Shown here: positions 19,462-29,034 of the stretch, one piece after another
Layout of the letters: each line of letters starts with the position of its first letter
How positions within the stretch are numbered: position 1 is the first letter of the stretch
Source of the DNA: Thalassospira povalilytica
GTDB taxonomy: Bacteria > Pseudomonadota > Alphaproteobacteria > Rhodospirillales > Thalassospiraceae
Assembly: GCF_002844235.1 (NCBI RefSeq)
Contig: NZ_PGTS01000001.1
Location: forward strand, 744,001 to 808,000
Direction: 5' to 3'
Length of the DNA stretch: 64,000 nucleotides
Program-made: the position numbers and the translations under genes
The notes under the pieces: model-generated
Database searches by the model: none
Told to the model about the DNA's origin: nothing
The model's input: the letters and a program-made list of their open reading frames with translations, nothing else

Positions 19462-19971
19462 ATGGCTGATAAACCACGTATTGTTTCATCGTCGCATCTT
19501 GTATCGGAACGCGCCGCAGAACTCTCGGAGCTTGAATTCGCCCTGATCCTTTCAGGCAACGCATTCAACCGCTGGATGGTTCGATGCATGCGCGCGGCCG
19601 GGATGCCGGATGTATCGGTTCTCGACATTCTTGTTCTACACAATGTCAATTCGCGCGAACGCGAAAAAAGCCTTTCGGAAGTGTGCTTTGTGCTCAATGT
19701 CGAAGACAGCCATCTTGTGAATTACTCGCTTAAAAAGCTTCGCAAGCTTGGCCTTGTCGAAGGTGTGAAGCGCGGCAAGGAAGTCCATTACGGCACGACC
19801 GCCGACGGGCGCGCCATGTGCGAAAAATACCGCGAAGTCCGCGAAGCCTGTCTTGTCGAAACGTTCCAGCGCCTTGGTGTGAATAGCCAGGAAGTCGGCG
19901 ATGTTGCCAAGACGCTCCGCGCCATTTCCGGTGTCTATGATCAGGCATCGCGCGCAGCAAGTGCGATGTAA
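19462..19971 (+). CDS. Winged-helix transcriptional regulator, MarR-like
   Basis: This is a 169-residue DNA-binding protein. The central part (about 50-115) reads as a winged helix: VSVLDILVLHNVNSRE, SLSEVCFVLNVEDSHLVNYSLKKLRKLGLVEGVKRGKEVHY (quoted in two pieces of the same region), and the wing GTTADGRAMCEKY. Flanking helices would form the dimer interface, as in MarR proteins. It has no obvious ligand-binding extension. It is monocistronic, lies between the chemoreceptors and the TRAP operon on the same strand, and is followed by a tandem repeat and a strong hairpin. Its targets are unknown; the nearest candidate is the TRAP/oxoprolinase operon 400 nt downstream. Confidence 0.8.
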   Translation: MADKPRIVSSSHLVSERAAELSELEFALILSGNAFNRWMVRCMRAAGMPDVSVLDILVLHNVNSREREKSLSEVCFVLNVEDSHLVNYSLKKLRKLGLVEGVKRGKEVHYGTTADGRAMCEKYREVREACLVETFQRLGVNSQEVGDVAKTLRAISGVYDQASRAASAM

Positions 19972-20025
19972 TCCGGAAACGCACATCCCGGCGTGCATGC
20001 GCGAATGCATGTTGCCCCAGTGCTT

Positions 20026-20100
20026 CCGATCAATTTGTTTCTGACCAATGCGTTTCTGATCAGTGTGTGTCTGATCAACATGCTTTTGATCAATGGAATC
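20026..20100. repeat. Five tandem 15-bp units containing TGAYCA
   Basis: Exact 15-bp register: CCGATCAATTTGTTT (20026), CTGACCAATGCGTTT (20041), CTGATCAGTGTGTGT (20056), CTGATCAACATGCTT (20071), TTGATCAATGGAATC (20086). Each unit carries a near-palindromic YGATCA core at its start. No convincing gene covers the repeat. It lies in the 414-nt gap between the winged-helix gene and the TRAP operon, directly before a terminator hairpin. Confidence 0.75.
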
Positions 20101-20103
20101 CAG

Positions 20104-20143
20104 CAGGCGGTGGTCCCCACGGGGACGCCGCCTGTCTTTGTTT
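20104..20143 (+). terminator. Hairpin terminator after the winged-helix gene
   Basis: CAGGCGG (20104-20110) pairs with CCGCCTG (20128-20134), with an inner GTCCCC/GGGGAC stem, followed by TCTTTGTTT. It separates the regulator from the TRAP operon. Confidence 0.75.
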
Positions 20144-20286
20144 GATCCGTCCGGATCCGTTTTTCGCGCGGCCGAAGATGTGATGTTGTTCGGCGCAATC
20201 ATACGTTTCCCAACGGTTTGACCACAGATGTGGGGTCGGGCAAAGGCCGGGCGTTGCAGATTTTGCATGGTAGTTATGAAATTACA

Positions 20287-20300
20287 TTGACAATTTGTCA
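20287..20300 (+). promoter_or_regulatory. Palindrome TGACAA-T-TTGTCA overlapping a -35-like TTGACA
   Basis: A perfect 13-nt palindrome (20288-20300) whose left arm forms TTGACA, the sigma-70 -35 consensus. It sits about 85 nt upstream of the dctP ATG. A bound dimer would occlude the promoter, so it is a candidate operator of the TRAP/oxoprolinase operon. No clear -10 is seen at the right distance. Confidence 0.55.
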
Positions 20301-20385
20301 GTAAAATGTGATCAAGATGTCGGGTGATTAATTTGGAGTCTCTGTTATCCTGACTCCACGCCTCAACACACAGGGAGACTTATCA

Positions 20386-21360
20386 ATGCTGAAAAAAGCA
20401 CTTTCGACGGTTGCTGTTGCTGCCATCACCATGTCGGCCGGTTTGGCGGCTGCGGCAGAAAAATGGGATATGGCAACGCCGTACCCGGATGCGACCTTCC
20501 ACACCCAGAATATTATCGAATTTGCCAAGGACGTGAATGACGCGTCGGGTGGTGAACTGACCATCACCGTTCATTCCGGTGGTTCGCTTTTCAAACATGC
20601 AGACATCAAGCGTTCGGTTCAGCGCGGTCTGGTTCCGATCGGCGAAACCCTGATTTCGCTGCTGGCCAACGAAAACCCGATCTACACCGTTGATGCGATC
20701 CCGTTCCTTGCAACGTCCTATGACGATGCGAAAAAGCTTTGGGAAGTCTCGCGTGCCGGTATCGAAGCCGCACTGGAAAAAGACGGCCTTAAAGTTCTCT
20801 ATGCGGTTCCGTGGCCGGCACAGGGTCTTTATACCGCAAACCCGGTGAACAAGGTCGAAGACCTCGAAGGTGTTAAATTCCGCGCTTACAACTCGACCAC
20901 GTCGCAGCTTGCCGATCTGACCGGCATGGTTGCCACCCAGGTTGAAGTTCCGGAAATCCCGACTGCATTTGCAACCGGCATTGTTGAAGCAATGATCACC
21001 TCGCCGTCGACCGGTGCCAACTCCAAGGCATGGGACTTCGTTTCGAACTTCTATGACGTTCAGGCATGGCTTCCGAAAAACATGGTCGTCGTGAATGCAA
21101 AGTCGTTCGACCGTCTGCCGGCTGAAACCCAGAAAGCCGTTCTTGACGCTGCTGCCAAAGCCGAGACCCGCGGTTGGGAAATGAGCATGGCCGAAGCTGA
21201 CGAGAAGAAAAAAGTTCTGGCAGACAACGGCATGAACGTTGCTGCGCCGAGCGATGAACTGAAGGCCGGTCTGGCCAAAGCCGGTGAAACCATGGTTTCC
21301 GAGTGGCTTGAAAAAACCGGCGATGAGGGTGCTGCCATCATCGACGCCTTCAAGAACTAA
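20386..21360 (+). CDS. dctP: TRAP transporter substrate-binding protein DctP
   Basis: This periplasmic binding protein of a tripartite ATP-independent transporter has 324 residues. A Sec signal (MLKKALSTVAVAAITMSAGLAAAA) is cleaved about residue 24. The mature DctP domain has the family features: HTQNIIEFAKDVNDASGGEL, the ligand-carboxylate arginine region GVKFRAYNS, and PEIPTAFATGIVEAMITS with the TAF(A)xG signature. The ribosome site is AGGGAGA. Next to a fused 5-oxoprolinase gene, pyroglutamate is the best-guess ligand; pyroglutamate-binding DctP proteins are known in Bordetella. Other acids or hydantoin-type compounds remain possible. Confidence 0.93.
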   Translation: MLKKALSTVAVAAITMSAGLAAAAEKWDMATPYPDATFHTQNIIEFAKDVNDASGGELTITVHSGGSLFKHADIKRSVQRGLVPIGETLISLLANENPIYTVDAIPFLATSYDDAKKLWEVSRAGIEAALEKDGLKVLYAVPWPAQGLYTANPVNKVEDLEGVKFRAYNSTTSQLADLTGMVATQVEVPEIPTAFATGIVEAMITSPSTGANSKAWDFVSNFYDVQAWLPKNMVVVNAKSFDRLPAETQKAVLDAAAKAETRGWEMSMAEADEKKKVLADNGMNVAAPSDELKAGLAKAGETMVSEWLEKTGDEGAAIIDAFKN

Positions 21361-21376
21361 GGTTCTTTCGTCTTTC

Positions 21377-21410
21377 GGGATCGGGCAGACGTCGTCCTCT
21401 GTCCGGTCCC
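21377..21410 (+). other. Long hairpin between dctP and dctQ
   Basis: A 13-bp stem (21377-21389 with 21398-21410, two G-T pairs) encloses an 8-nt loop. There is no T-tract, so it probably protects the 3' end of the dctP message or attenuates read-through, giving more binding protein than permease. Confidence 0.6.
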
Positions 21411-21493
21411 GGACAAACCCCACAATTTGATGTTACTGTTCTTAGGGAACAATCAATCAGCATCGCGACATCGCGGGCGGAAAGGGGACTGCT

Positions 21494-22006
21494 GTGCGCA
21501 GATCACTAAATTACTTATTCAAGTTCAGTGCCGGGCTGGCCGCAGTTTTTATGGTCGCGATCGCACTTCTTATTCTGGCGCAATCGCTTGGCCGTCTGGT
21601 TGGAATTGCGGTGCATGACGCGAACGAGCTGGCCGGTTTCTGTCTGGCGGCGGGAACGTTCCTGGCACTTGGTCCGGCACTGCGCGCCGGGACCCATATC
21701 CGGGTCATGATCATATTGTCCCACCTTCAGGGCGGGCTGCGCCGCGTGATCGAAAGCATCACGCTTCTGGCGGCAACTTTCCTTGGCGGATATTTCGCCT
21801 GGTGGATGGCGGTTCTTGCCGAAGAAAGCTTTTCCTATGGCGATACGTCGCCCGGTGTTCTTGCCTTTCCGCTTTGGATCCCACAGGCCGCAATGGCCTT
21901 TGGCCTGATCGTCTTTACCATCGGCATGATCGAAGCACTGGTTGATACCGTTGCCGGTCGTCAGGCTGCCTTCGCTGCTGGCGAAGCAAACGAATTGAAC
22001 GAATAG
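21494..22006 (+). CDS. dctQ: TRAP transporter small permease DctQ
   Basis: The small inner-membrane subunit of the TRAP transporter, 170 residues, has four predicted transmembrane helices: AAVFMVAIALLILAQSL near the start, then AGFCLAAGTFLALGPALRAG, ITLLAATFLGGYFAWW and AAMAFGLIVFTIGMIEAL. The stretch LGPALRAGTHIRV is characteristic of DctQ proteins. The start is a GTG at 21494 preceded by AAAGGGGA. The stop lies 9 nt before dctM, so the two subunits are co-translated. Confidence 0.93.
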   Translation: MRRSLNYLFKFSAGLAAVFMVAIALLILAQSLGRLVGIAVHDANELAGFCLAAGTFLALGPALRAGTHIRVMIILSHLQGGLRRVIESITLLAATFLGGYFAWWMAVLAEESFSYGDTSPGVLAFPLWIPQAAMAFGLIVFTIGMIEALVDTVAGRQAAFAAGEANELNE

Positions 22007-22015
22007 GGGACGGTC

Positions 22016-23317
22016 GTGGAAGTACTTGAAATTGGCCTGATCCTGATGGGGCTGTTGTTCCTGTTCCTTGGGGCAGGATTGTGGGTTGCCCTGTCACTGT
22101 TTGCCATCGGCGTTTTCGCACTTGATTTCTTTACCAGTGCCCAGACCGGTCCGATCATCGCAACGACTGCCTGGTCAAGCCTGGCGACATGGTCGCTGGC
22201 CCCGCTGCCGCTGTTTATCTGGATGGGGGAAATTCTGTTCCGGTCACGCCTGTCAGAAGACATGTTTACCGGTCTTGCACCCTGGCTCAATAAACTCCCG
22301 GGTCGTCTGTTGCATGTGAATGTTCTGGGCTGTGGCATCTTTGCTGCGGTGTCGGGATCGTCTGCTGCGACCGCTGCGACCATCGGGCGCATGTCGATCC
22401 CGGAATTGCGCAAGCAGGGCTATGCCGACAAGCTGATCCTTGGCACGCTGGCCGGGTCGGGGACGCTTGGCCTTTTGATCCCGCCATCGATCATTCTGAT
22501 TGTCTATGGCGTGTCTGCCGAACTGTCGATTGCGCGTCTGTTCATTGCCGGTGTTTTGCCCGGTGTCATGCTGATCATTCTGTTCATGAGCTTCGTTGGC
22601 ATCTGGGCCACGATGAACAAGGACAAGATGCCCCCGGCGGAACCAAGCATTCCGTTTGGCGAAAAAGTCCGCGCATCGGGTCGCCTGATCCCGGTGATTG
22701 CCCTGATCTCGGCTGTGATCGGGTCGATCTATGGCGGTGTTGCCACCCCGACCGAAGCCGCGGCTTTCGGTGTTGTCGGTGCGCTGATCCTGTCGCGGCT
22801 AAGCGGATCCTTGACCAAGGAAAGCCTGATTGACGGGATCATGGGGGCGACCCGCACATCCTGCATGATCTGCTTTATCCTGGCAGGGGCGGCTGTTCTG
22901 ACCGTTGCCATGGGCTTTACCGGGATCCCGCGTGAACTTGCGGCCTGGATTGCGCTGATGGATCTGTCGCCCTATGCGCTTTTGGCGGCACTCACCGTGT
23001 TCTTCATTGTTCTTGGTTGCTTCCTTGACGGGATTTCGGTGGTGGTTCTGACCACCTCGGTCATCCTGCCGATGGTTCAGGCTGCCGGGATCGATTTGTT
23101 GTGGTTTGGTATCTATGTGGTGCTGGTGGTCGAAATGTCGCAGATCACCCCGCCCGTGGGTTTCAACCTGTTCGTTTTGCAAGGCCTGACAGGCAAGAAC
23201 CTGTTTGCCATTGCGCTGGCTGCTTTGCCGTTCTTCTTCCTGCTGTTGCTTGCTGTTTTGCTGATTACCGTATTCCCGGAAATCGCAACATGGCTGCCCC
23301 AGCAGATGAATGGCTGA
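22016..23317 (+). CDS. dctM: TRAP transporter large permease DctM
   Basis: This is the 433-residue, roughly 12-helix subunit that uses the ion gradient to drive substrate import. Family motifs include FAAVSGSSAATAATIGRMSIPE (quoted part: SGSSAATAATIG), LAGSGTLGLLIPPSIILIVYG, GVATPTEAAAFGVVGAL and VVEMSQITPPVGFNLFVLQG. The GTG start at 22016 follows AGGGGA. It lies 9 nt after dctQ and 68 nt before the oxoprolinase ATG, so all four genes probably share one transcript. Confidence 0.94.
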   Translation: MEVLEIGLILMGLLFLFLGAGLWVALSLFAIGVFALDFFTSAQTGPIIATTAWSSLATWSLAPLPLFIWMGEILFRSRLSEDMFTGLAPWLNKLPGRLLHVNVLGCGIFAAVSGSSAATAATIGRMSIPELRKQGYADKLILGTLAGSGTLGLLIPPSIILIVYGVSAELSIARLFIAGVLPGVMLIILFMSFVGIWATMNKDKMPPAEPSIPFGEKVRASGRLIPVIALISAVIGSIYGGVATPTEAAAFGVVGALILSRLSGSLTKESLIDGIMGATRTSCMICFILAGAAVLTVAMGFTGIPRELAAWIALMDLSPYALLAALTVFFIVLGCFLDGISVVVLTTSVILPMVQAAGIDLLWFGIYVVLVVEMSQITPPVGFNLFVLQGLTGKNLFAIALAALPFFFLLLLAVLLITVFPEIATWLPQQMNG

Positions 23318-23385
23318 CCGGCCTTTTGAAGATCTGATCGTTCGCACAGAATTTTATGACTACAGATGCCCAAGGAGTAAGCATC

Positions 23386-26300
23386 ATGGCTTCTCACGAC
23401 CAAAATTCCCCCGCTTCGCAGACATCGGGACAGCCGAAATGGCAGTTCTGGATCGATCGCGGCGGTACCTTTACCGACATCGTGGCGCGTAAGCCGGACG
23501 GATCGCTTGTCACTCACAAGCTGCTTTCGGAAAACCCGGAACGTTATCGCGATGCCGCCATTCAGGGCATTCGTGAACTGCTTGAAGTCCCCGCTGGCGA
23601 GAAAATCCCGGCCGAGAAAATCGAAGCCGTCAAAATGGGCACTACGGTTGCGACCAACGCCCTTCTGGAGCGCAAAGGCGACCGCACGGTTCTGGTCACC
23701 ACCAAGGGCTTCCGCGATGCGCTGCGCCTTGCCTATCAGAACCGCCCGCGTCTGTTTGATCGCAATATCAAACTGCCCGAAACCCTTTATGAAAGTGTGA
23801 TCGAGGCCGATGGTCGTTTCGACGCCCAGGGGACGGAACTGACCCCGCTTGATCGCGACAATCTGCGCAAGGACCTTCAGGCGGCGTTTGATTCCGGCAT
23901 TCGTGCCTGTGCCATCGTCTTCATGCATGGGTATCGTTACACCGCCCATGAAAATGCTGCGGCTGAAATCGCCCGTGAAGTCGGCTTTACCCAGGTTTCG
24001 GTCAGTCACGAAGTCAGCCCGCTGATGAAGCTGGTATCGCGCGGCGACACCACGGTTGTGGATGCCTATCTGTCGCCGATCCTGCGTCGTTATGTCGATC
24101 AGGTGGCGTCCGAACTGGGCGGCGTGAAACTGATGTTCATGCAGTCCAACGGTGGCCTGACCGATGCCGCCAAGTTCCAGGGCAAGGACGCAATCCTGTC
24201 CGGTCCGGCGGGCGGTGTTGTCGGCATGGTGCGTACCGCTGAAATGGATGGCTTCAAACAGGTCATCGGTTTCGATATGGGCGGCACGTCGACCGACGTT
24301 TCGCATTATGACGGCGAATATGAACGCGATTTCGAAACCCAGGTTGCCGGTGTGCGCATGCGTGCGCCGATGATGAAAATCCACACGGTTGCGGCCGGTG
24401 GCGGTTCGATTCTGCATTTCGATGGTGCACGTTTCCGCGTTGGCCCCGACAGTGCCGGTGCAAACCCGGGCCCGGCGGCCTATCGCCGTGGCGGTCCGCT
24501 TGCGGTGACCGATATCAATGTCATGTTGGGCAAGGTTCAGCCGGACTTCTTCCCCAATGTCTTTGGCCCGGAAGGCAACGAGCCGCTTGATGCCGATGCG
24601 GTACGCAGCGGTTTCGAAGCCATGGCTGCCAAGATCAAGGAAAGCACCGGTCAGCTCAGAACACCCGAAGAAGTCGCCGAAGGATTCCTGCGTATTGCCG
24701 TTGAAAACATGGCAAACGCGATCAAACAGATTTCGGTTCAGCGCGGCTATGACGTAACCGACTATATCCTGCAATGCTTTGGCGGTGCCGGTGGGCAGCA
24801 TGCCTGCCAGGTGGCCGATACCCTTGGCATGACCAAGGTCTTTGTCCATCCGTTCGCCGGTGTTCTGTCGGCTTATGGTATGGGGCTTGCCGATATTCGT
24901 GCGATGCGCGAACAGGCGGTCGAGGCGAAGCTTGCCTCTGATGCGCTTTCCGGTCTGGATGAACAGCTTGATGCCTTGGCCGTTGATGCCCGTGCCGAAC
25001 TGCATGAACAGGGTATTGGCGATGCCAAGATCACCATGCTGAAAAAGCTGCATCTGCGCTATGATGGCACCGACACCCCGCTGATCGTTGATTTCGGTGA
25101 TGTCGATAGCATCAAGGCCCAGTTTGAAGAACAGCACAAACAGCGTTATGGCTTTGTCATGGACGAGAAACCGCTGGTCGTCGAAGCCGTTGCGGTTGAG
25201 GCCATCGGTGAAACCCAAAGCCTTCCGGATGCCGAAGCCGAAGCAACCAACGACAATGTCGCGATCACAGCCCTTGCGACCCGTCCGGTTGTGTTTGATG
25301 GCAAAACCGAAGATACCCCGTTCTACAAACGTGAAGACCTCAAACCGGGTGCGACCGTGCGCGGTCCGGCCGTGATCGTCGAGCCGGTTGGCACCACCGT
25401 GATTGATCCGGGCTGGGAAGCCAAGGTCAATGGCCGTGACCATCTGGTTCTGACCCGTGTGGTTGCCATGAAGCGGTCTGAAGCCATCGGGACCCAGGCC
25501 GATCCGGTGATGTTGGAAGTCTTCAACAACCTGTTCATGAATATTGCCGAACAGATGGGCGTTACCCTTGCCAACACCTCGTACTCGGTGAACATCAAGG
25601 AACGTCTGGACTTCTCATGCGCCCTGTTTGATCAGGAAGGCCAGCTGATCGCCAACGCACCGCACATGCCGGTCCATCTTGGATCCATGGGTGAGTCTGT
25701 TCAGGCGGTTATGCGCAACAATGTCGGCACCATGAAGCCGGGCGATGTCTATATGCTGAACGACCCGTATAACGGCGGGACGCATTTGCCTGACATCACC
25801 CTGATTACCCCGGTCTTTGGCGATGATGGCAAGGACATCCTGTTCTATGTCGCATCGCGTGGTCACCATGCCGATGTCGGCGGGATTACGCCGGGGTCGA
25901 TGGCGCCGAATTCACGCATTCTCGAAGAAGAAGGCGTTCTGATCGACAACTTCAAACTGGTTGATCAGGGCAAGTTTGACGAAGCCGGCCTGACCGCCCT
26001 TCTCGAAGGGGCAAAATACCCGGCCCGTAACCCGTATCAGAACATCGCCGATCTGCGCGCACAGATCGCCGCCAACGAAAAAGGCGTGCAGGAACTGCGC
26101 AAGATGGTCGATCACTTTGGCCTTGATGTTGTTCATGCCTATATGGGCCATGTTCAGGACAATGCCGAAGAAAGCGTTCGTCGCGTGATTGATGTTCTCA
26201 AGGATGGCGAGTTCTCCTATGAAATGGACAATGGTGCGGTCGTTAAGGCCAAGGTCACCATCCATAAGGAAACCCGTTCGGCGACGGTCGATTTCACCGG

Positions 26301-27027
26301 CACGTCCGATCAGCTTGATAACAACTTCAACGCCCCGTCGGCTGTGACCCGTGCAGCGGTTCTTTATGTCTTCAGAACCCTTGTTGATGATGACATTCCG
26401 CTCAATGCCGGGTGCCTGAAGCCGGTCAATCTGATCGTGCCCGAAGGATCGATGCTCAATCCGCGTTATCCGGCCGCCGTTGTTGCCGGTAACGTTGAAA
26501 CGTCCCAGCATGTCACCGATACCCTTTATGCCGCCCTTGGTGTCATGTCGGGTGCACAGGGGACCATGAACAACTTCACCTGGGGCAATGATACGCATCA
26601 GTATTATGAAACCATCTGTGGCGGTTCGGGTGCCGGTCCTGATTTTGACGGCACCAGCGGTGTTCATACCCATATGACCAACTCGCGCCTGACCGATCCG
26701 GAAGTTCTTGAATGGCGCTTCCCGGTCATGCTCGAAAGCTTTGAAATCCGCAAAGGGTCGGGCGGTAACGGCAAATTCAAGGGCGGCGATGGCACGACCC
26801 GTCGTGTCCGCTTCCTCGAAGACATGACCGCATCGATCCTGTCCAACCACCGTCGCGTACCCAACCAGGCCGTTGCCGGTGGCGAGCCGGGCAAACTTGG
26901 TCGCAACGCCATCGAACGTGTCGACGGTACCGTGATCGAGCTGAAAGGCACCGACGGGGCAGAAATGCACCCGGGTGATGTCTTCATCATCGAAACCCCG
27001 GGCGGTGGCGGTTACGGCAAGGCCTAA
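23386..27027 (+). CDS. Fused 5-oxoprolinase (hydantoinase A/B family)
   Basis: This large cytosolic ATP-dependent hydrolase of 1213 residues has both halves in one chain. Residues about 15-690 are HyuA-like, with [18 protein letters not shown] at the start and the actin-like nucleotide motif [14 protein letters not shown] near 300. Residues about 705-1213 are HyuB-like ([49 protein letters not shown]; a GGGGYG end). The fused length matches eukaryotic-type ATP-hydrolysing 5-oxoprolinases, which convert 5-oxo-L-proline to glutamate; a hydantoin or caprolactam substrate is an alternative. The ATG at 23386 has AAGGAG 8 nt upstream. It follows the TRAP genes. Confidence 0.93.
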   Translation: MASHDQNSPASQTSGQPKWQFWIDRGGTFTDIVARKPDGSLVTHKLLSENPERYRDAAIQGIRELLEVPAGEKIPAEKIEAVKMGTTVATNALLERKGDRTVLVTTKGFRDALRLAYQNRPRLFDRNIKLPETLYESVIEADGRFDAQGTELTPLDRDNLRKDLQAAFDSGIRACAIVFMHGYRYTAHENAAAEIAREVGFTQVSVSHEVSPLMKLVSRGDTTVVDAYLSPILRRYVDQVASELGGVKLMFMQSNGGLTDAAKFQGKDAILSGPAGGVVGMVRTAEMDGFKQVIGFDMGGTSTDVSHYDGEYERDFETQVAGVRMRAPMMKIHTVAAGGGSILHFDGARFRVGPDSAGANPGPAAYRRGGPLAVTDINVMLGKVQPDFFPNVFGPEGNEPLDADAVRSGFEAMAAKIKESTGQLRTPEEVAEGFLRIAVENMANAIKQISVQRGYDVTDYILQCFGGAGGQHACQVADTLGMTKVFVHPFAGVLSAYGMGLADIRAMREQAVEAKLASDALSGLDEQLDALAVDARAELHEQGIGDAKITMLKKLHLRYDGTDTPLIVDFGDVDSIKAQFEEQHKQRYGFVMDEKPLVVEAVAVEAIGETQSLPDAEAEATNDNVAITALATRPVVFDGKTEDTPFYKREDLKPGATVRGPAVIVEPVGTTVIDPGWEAKVNGRDHLVLTRVVAMKRSEAIGTQADPVMLEVFNNLFMNIAEQMGVTLANTSYSVNIKERLDFSCALFDQEGQLIANAPHMPVHLGSMGESVQAVMRNNVGTMKPGDVYMLNDPYNGGTHLPDITLITPVFGDDGKDILFYVASRGHHADVGGITPGSMAPNSRILEEEGVLIDNFKLVDQGKFDEAGLTALLEGAKYPARNPYQNIADLRAQIAANEKGVQELRKMVDHFGLDVVHAYMGHVQDNAEESVRRVIDVLKDGEFSYEMDNGAVVKAKVTIHKETRSATVDFTGTSDQLDNNFNAPSAVTRAAVLYVFRTLVDDDIPLNAGCLKPVNLIVPEGSMLNPRYPAAVVAGNVETSQHVTDTLYAALGVMSGAQGTMNNFTWGNDTHQYYETICGGSGAGPDFDGTSGVHTHMTNSRLTDPEVLEWRFPVMLESFEIRKGSGGNGKFKGGDGTTRRVRFLEDMTASILSNHRRVPNQAVAGGEPGKLGRNAIERVDGTVIELKGTDGAEMHPGDVFIIETPGGGGYGKA

Positions 27028-27056
27028 GGGGTCTTGCCAACCCCATCTTCCGGTTT

Positions 27057-27171
27057 GACCAGAAACACCGGTTTTCCCCCAAACCTTCGGTGTTTCTGGT
27101 CCGGGGTTTTAACCCCGGCCTCCCTGTTGAACTTCCTGCCGCCCCTGAGTTTCCTCACGGGCGGCTTTTTC
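27057..27171 (+). terminator. Three successive hairpins after the oxoprolinase gene
   Basis: Hairpin 1 has a perfect 14-bp stem (27057-27070 with 27088-27101). Hairpin 2 is CCGGGG-TTTTAA-CCCCGG (27101-27118). Hairpin 3 is GCCGCCC (27138-27144) with GGGCGGC (27159-27165), followed by TTTTTC, and is a standard terminator. They fill most of the 306-nt gap before the next gene; nothing else is evident there. Confidence 0.8.
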
Positions 27172-27333
27172 TTGATGTTGGCAATATCGTCCCTACATGC
27201 ATGAGGGGACACTTCATTAAAAATCAACGACATTGCCATAGGCTTCACTCAAGGATCGGGTTGCCAAAGCTTGCCCGCACAGGCTGCAATCGCGATCCAT
27301 CAGGTCGACCTGAACAGACAGGATGAGAGCACC

Positions 27334-29010
27334 GTGAAATTCTTTATTTTGAACCAGCGCTATTTCGTCATTACAAGCGTTGCGCTTCTGACCGTCATTT
27401 CCGTGATTTGTGCCGGCGTGATCGATAGCTGGTTCTGGGTGCCGGCGGTGGTGTTCGGTCTGTTGCTTCTGGTCGGCATTCATGATCTTCATCAGACCAA
27501 GCATTCCATCCTGCGCAACTATCCGATCAGTGCGCATATCCGCTTCATCCTTGAAAGCTTCCGCCCTGAAATCCGCCAGTATCTTCTGGAAAGCGATCAG
27601 GACGAAATCCCGTTCAGCCGTCAGGCCCGCGGCCTTGTCTATCAGCGCGCCAAGGGTGTCGAAGACAAACGCCCGTTTGGTACGATCGAGGATGTCTATA
27701 AATCGGGTTATTCCTGGATCACGCATTCGGTGGCGCCAAAACACATCACCGATACCAATTTCCGGGTTCGGGTTGGCGGGCCACATTGCAAGAAACCCTA
27801 TGATTGCAGCTTGTATAATATCTCGGCCATGAGCTTTGGCGCGCTTTCGGGCAATGCGATCCTGGCGCTGAACAAGGGGGCGAAAAAGGGCGGCTTTGCC
27901 CATGATACCGGCGAAGGCAGCATTTCGCGCTATCACCGCGAAGGCGGTGGTGATCTGATTTATCAGGTGGCGTCGGGCTATTTCGGGGCACGCAATGAAG
28001 ACGGCACATTTTCCGAGGAAAAATTCGCCGAAACGGCCGCCGACCCGCAAGTCAAAATGATCGAGCTCAAGCTTAGCCAAGGGGCAAAGCCCGGTCATGG
28101 CGGCATGTTGCCCGCCGCCAAAATCACCAAGGAAATTGCCGATGCCCGTGGTATTCCGATGGGACAGGATTGTGTATCGCCTTCGGCCCACAGTGCCTTT
28201 TCAACACCGATCGGCCTGATGGAATTCATTGGTCGCTTGCGTGATCTTTCCGGCGGCAAGCCGGTCGGGTTCAAGTTGTGTATTGGCCATCGTCGCGAAT
28301 TCATGTCGATCATCAAGGCAATGCTTGAAACCGGGATCACGCCCGACTTCATCGTGGTCGATGGCAAGGAAGGTGGCACCGGTGCCGCCCCGGTCGAATT
28401 TGCCAACCGTGTCGGCATGCCGATGCAGGAAGGCCTTACCTTTGTTCACAATGCGCTGCGCGGGGCGGGCCTGCGTGATCAGATCAAGATCGGGGCCGCG
28501 GGCAAAATCATCTCGGCCTTTGATATTGCGCGAACCCTGGCACTTGGGGCGGACTGGTGCAATGCCGCACGCGGTTTCATGTTTGCGCTTGGCTGTATTC
28601 AGGCGCAAAGCTGTCACACCAACTGCTGCCCGGTCGGCATCGCGACACAGGATAAAATCCGTCAACGCGCTTTGGAACCGGGTGATAAAAGTGAACGCGT
28701 GGCACGGTTCCATAAAAATACCATGCATGCGCTGGCCGAAATCACCGGTGCAGCTGGCCTGACCGATCCGCGCAATTTCATGCCCTATCACTTCATGGTC
28801 CGCCAGAAGGACAACGAATTCATCGATGGCAACGAAGCCTATCCTTACCTGCCCGAAGGTTTCCTTCTGGCAGATAAAGAGATCGAGGAACTTCATGAAT
28901 GGCATTCGCGCTGGGGCCGCGCATCGGCCGATACCTTCGCGCCCAAGGAAATCCCGTTTGGTCCCTATAAGCGCGCCAAGGCAATTGCCGGCGAAAAGGC
29001 CGCGCAATAG
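27334..29010 (+). CDS. Membrane-anchored FMN-binding glutamate synthase-like protein
   Basis: This 558-residue protein has two N-terminal transmembrane helices (about 8-50) and then a glutamate-synthase central-type FMN TIM barrel: ISAMSFGALSGNAI, AHDTGEGSISRYHREGGD (partial), IELKLSQGAKPGHGG, and VVDGKEGGTGAAP. A Cys cluster near 419-431 reads GCIQAQSCHTNCCPVG. It keeps the C-x5-C-x4-C spacing that holds the 3Fe-4S cluster in GltB, with an extra Cys. There is no glutaminase domain, so it is not a full glutamate synthase; the reaction is unknown. The start is a GTG at 27334 (VKFFILNQRYF), preceded by GGATGAGAG. Confidence 0.88.
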   Translation: MKFFILNQRYFVITSVALLTVISVICAGVIDSWFWVPAVVFGLLLLVGIHDLHQTKHSILRNYPISAHIRFILESFRPEIRQYLLESDQDEIPFSRQARGLVYQRAKGVEDKRPFGTIEDVYKSGYSWITHSVAPKHITDTNFRVRVGGPHCKKPYDCSLYNISAMSFGALSGNAILALNKGAKKGGFAHDTGEGSISRYHREGGGDLIYQVASGYFGARNEDGTFSEEKFAETAADPQVKMIELKLSQGAKPGHGGMLPAAKITKEIADARGIPMGQDCVSPSAHSAFSTPIGLMEFIGRLRDLSGGKPVGFKLCIGHRREFMSIIKAMLETGITPDFIVVDGKEGGTGAAPVEFANRVGMPMQEGLTFVHNALRGAGLRDQIKIGAAGKIISAFDIARTLALGADWCNAARGFMFALGCIQAQSCHTNCCPVGIATQDKIRQRALEPGDKSERVARFHKNTMHALAEITGAAGLTDPRNFMPYHFMVRQKDNEFIDGNEAYPYLPEGFLLADKEIEELHEWHSRWGRASADTFAPKEIPFGPYKRAKAIAGEKAAQ

Positions 29011-29034
29011 ACGATATCAGGAGCCGCTTGCACC

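Noticed and set aside
20026..20100. CRISPR-like array
   Set aside because: Units are directly adjacent 15-mers without spacers, so it is a simple tandem repeat.
23113..25443. A long open frame on the minus strand opposite dctM and the oxoprolinase gene
   Set aside because: Its translation is rich in H, R and N with no recognisable domain, and the plus strand clearly encodes conserved proteins. It is a codon-bias shadow.
27334..29010. Complete glutamate synthase large subunit
   Set aside because: Only the FMN/3Fe-4S barrel is present; the glutaminase and GXGXG domains are missing and a membrane anchor is added.
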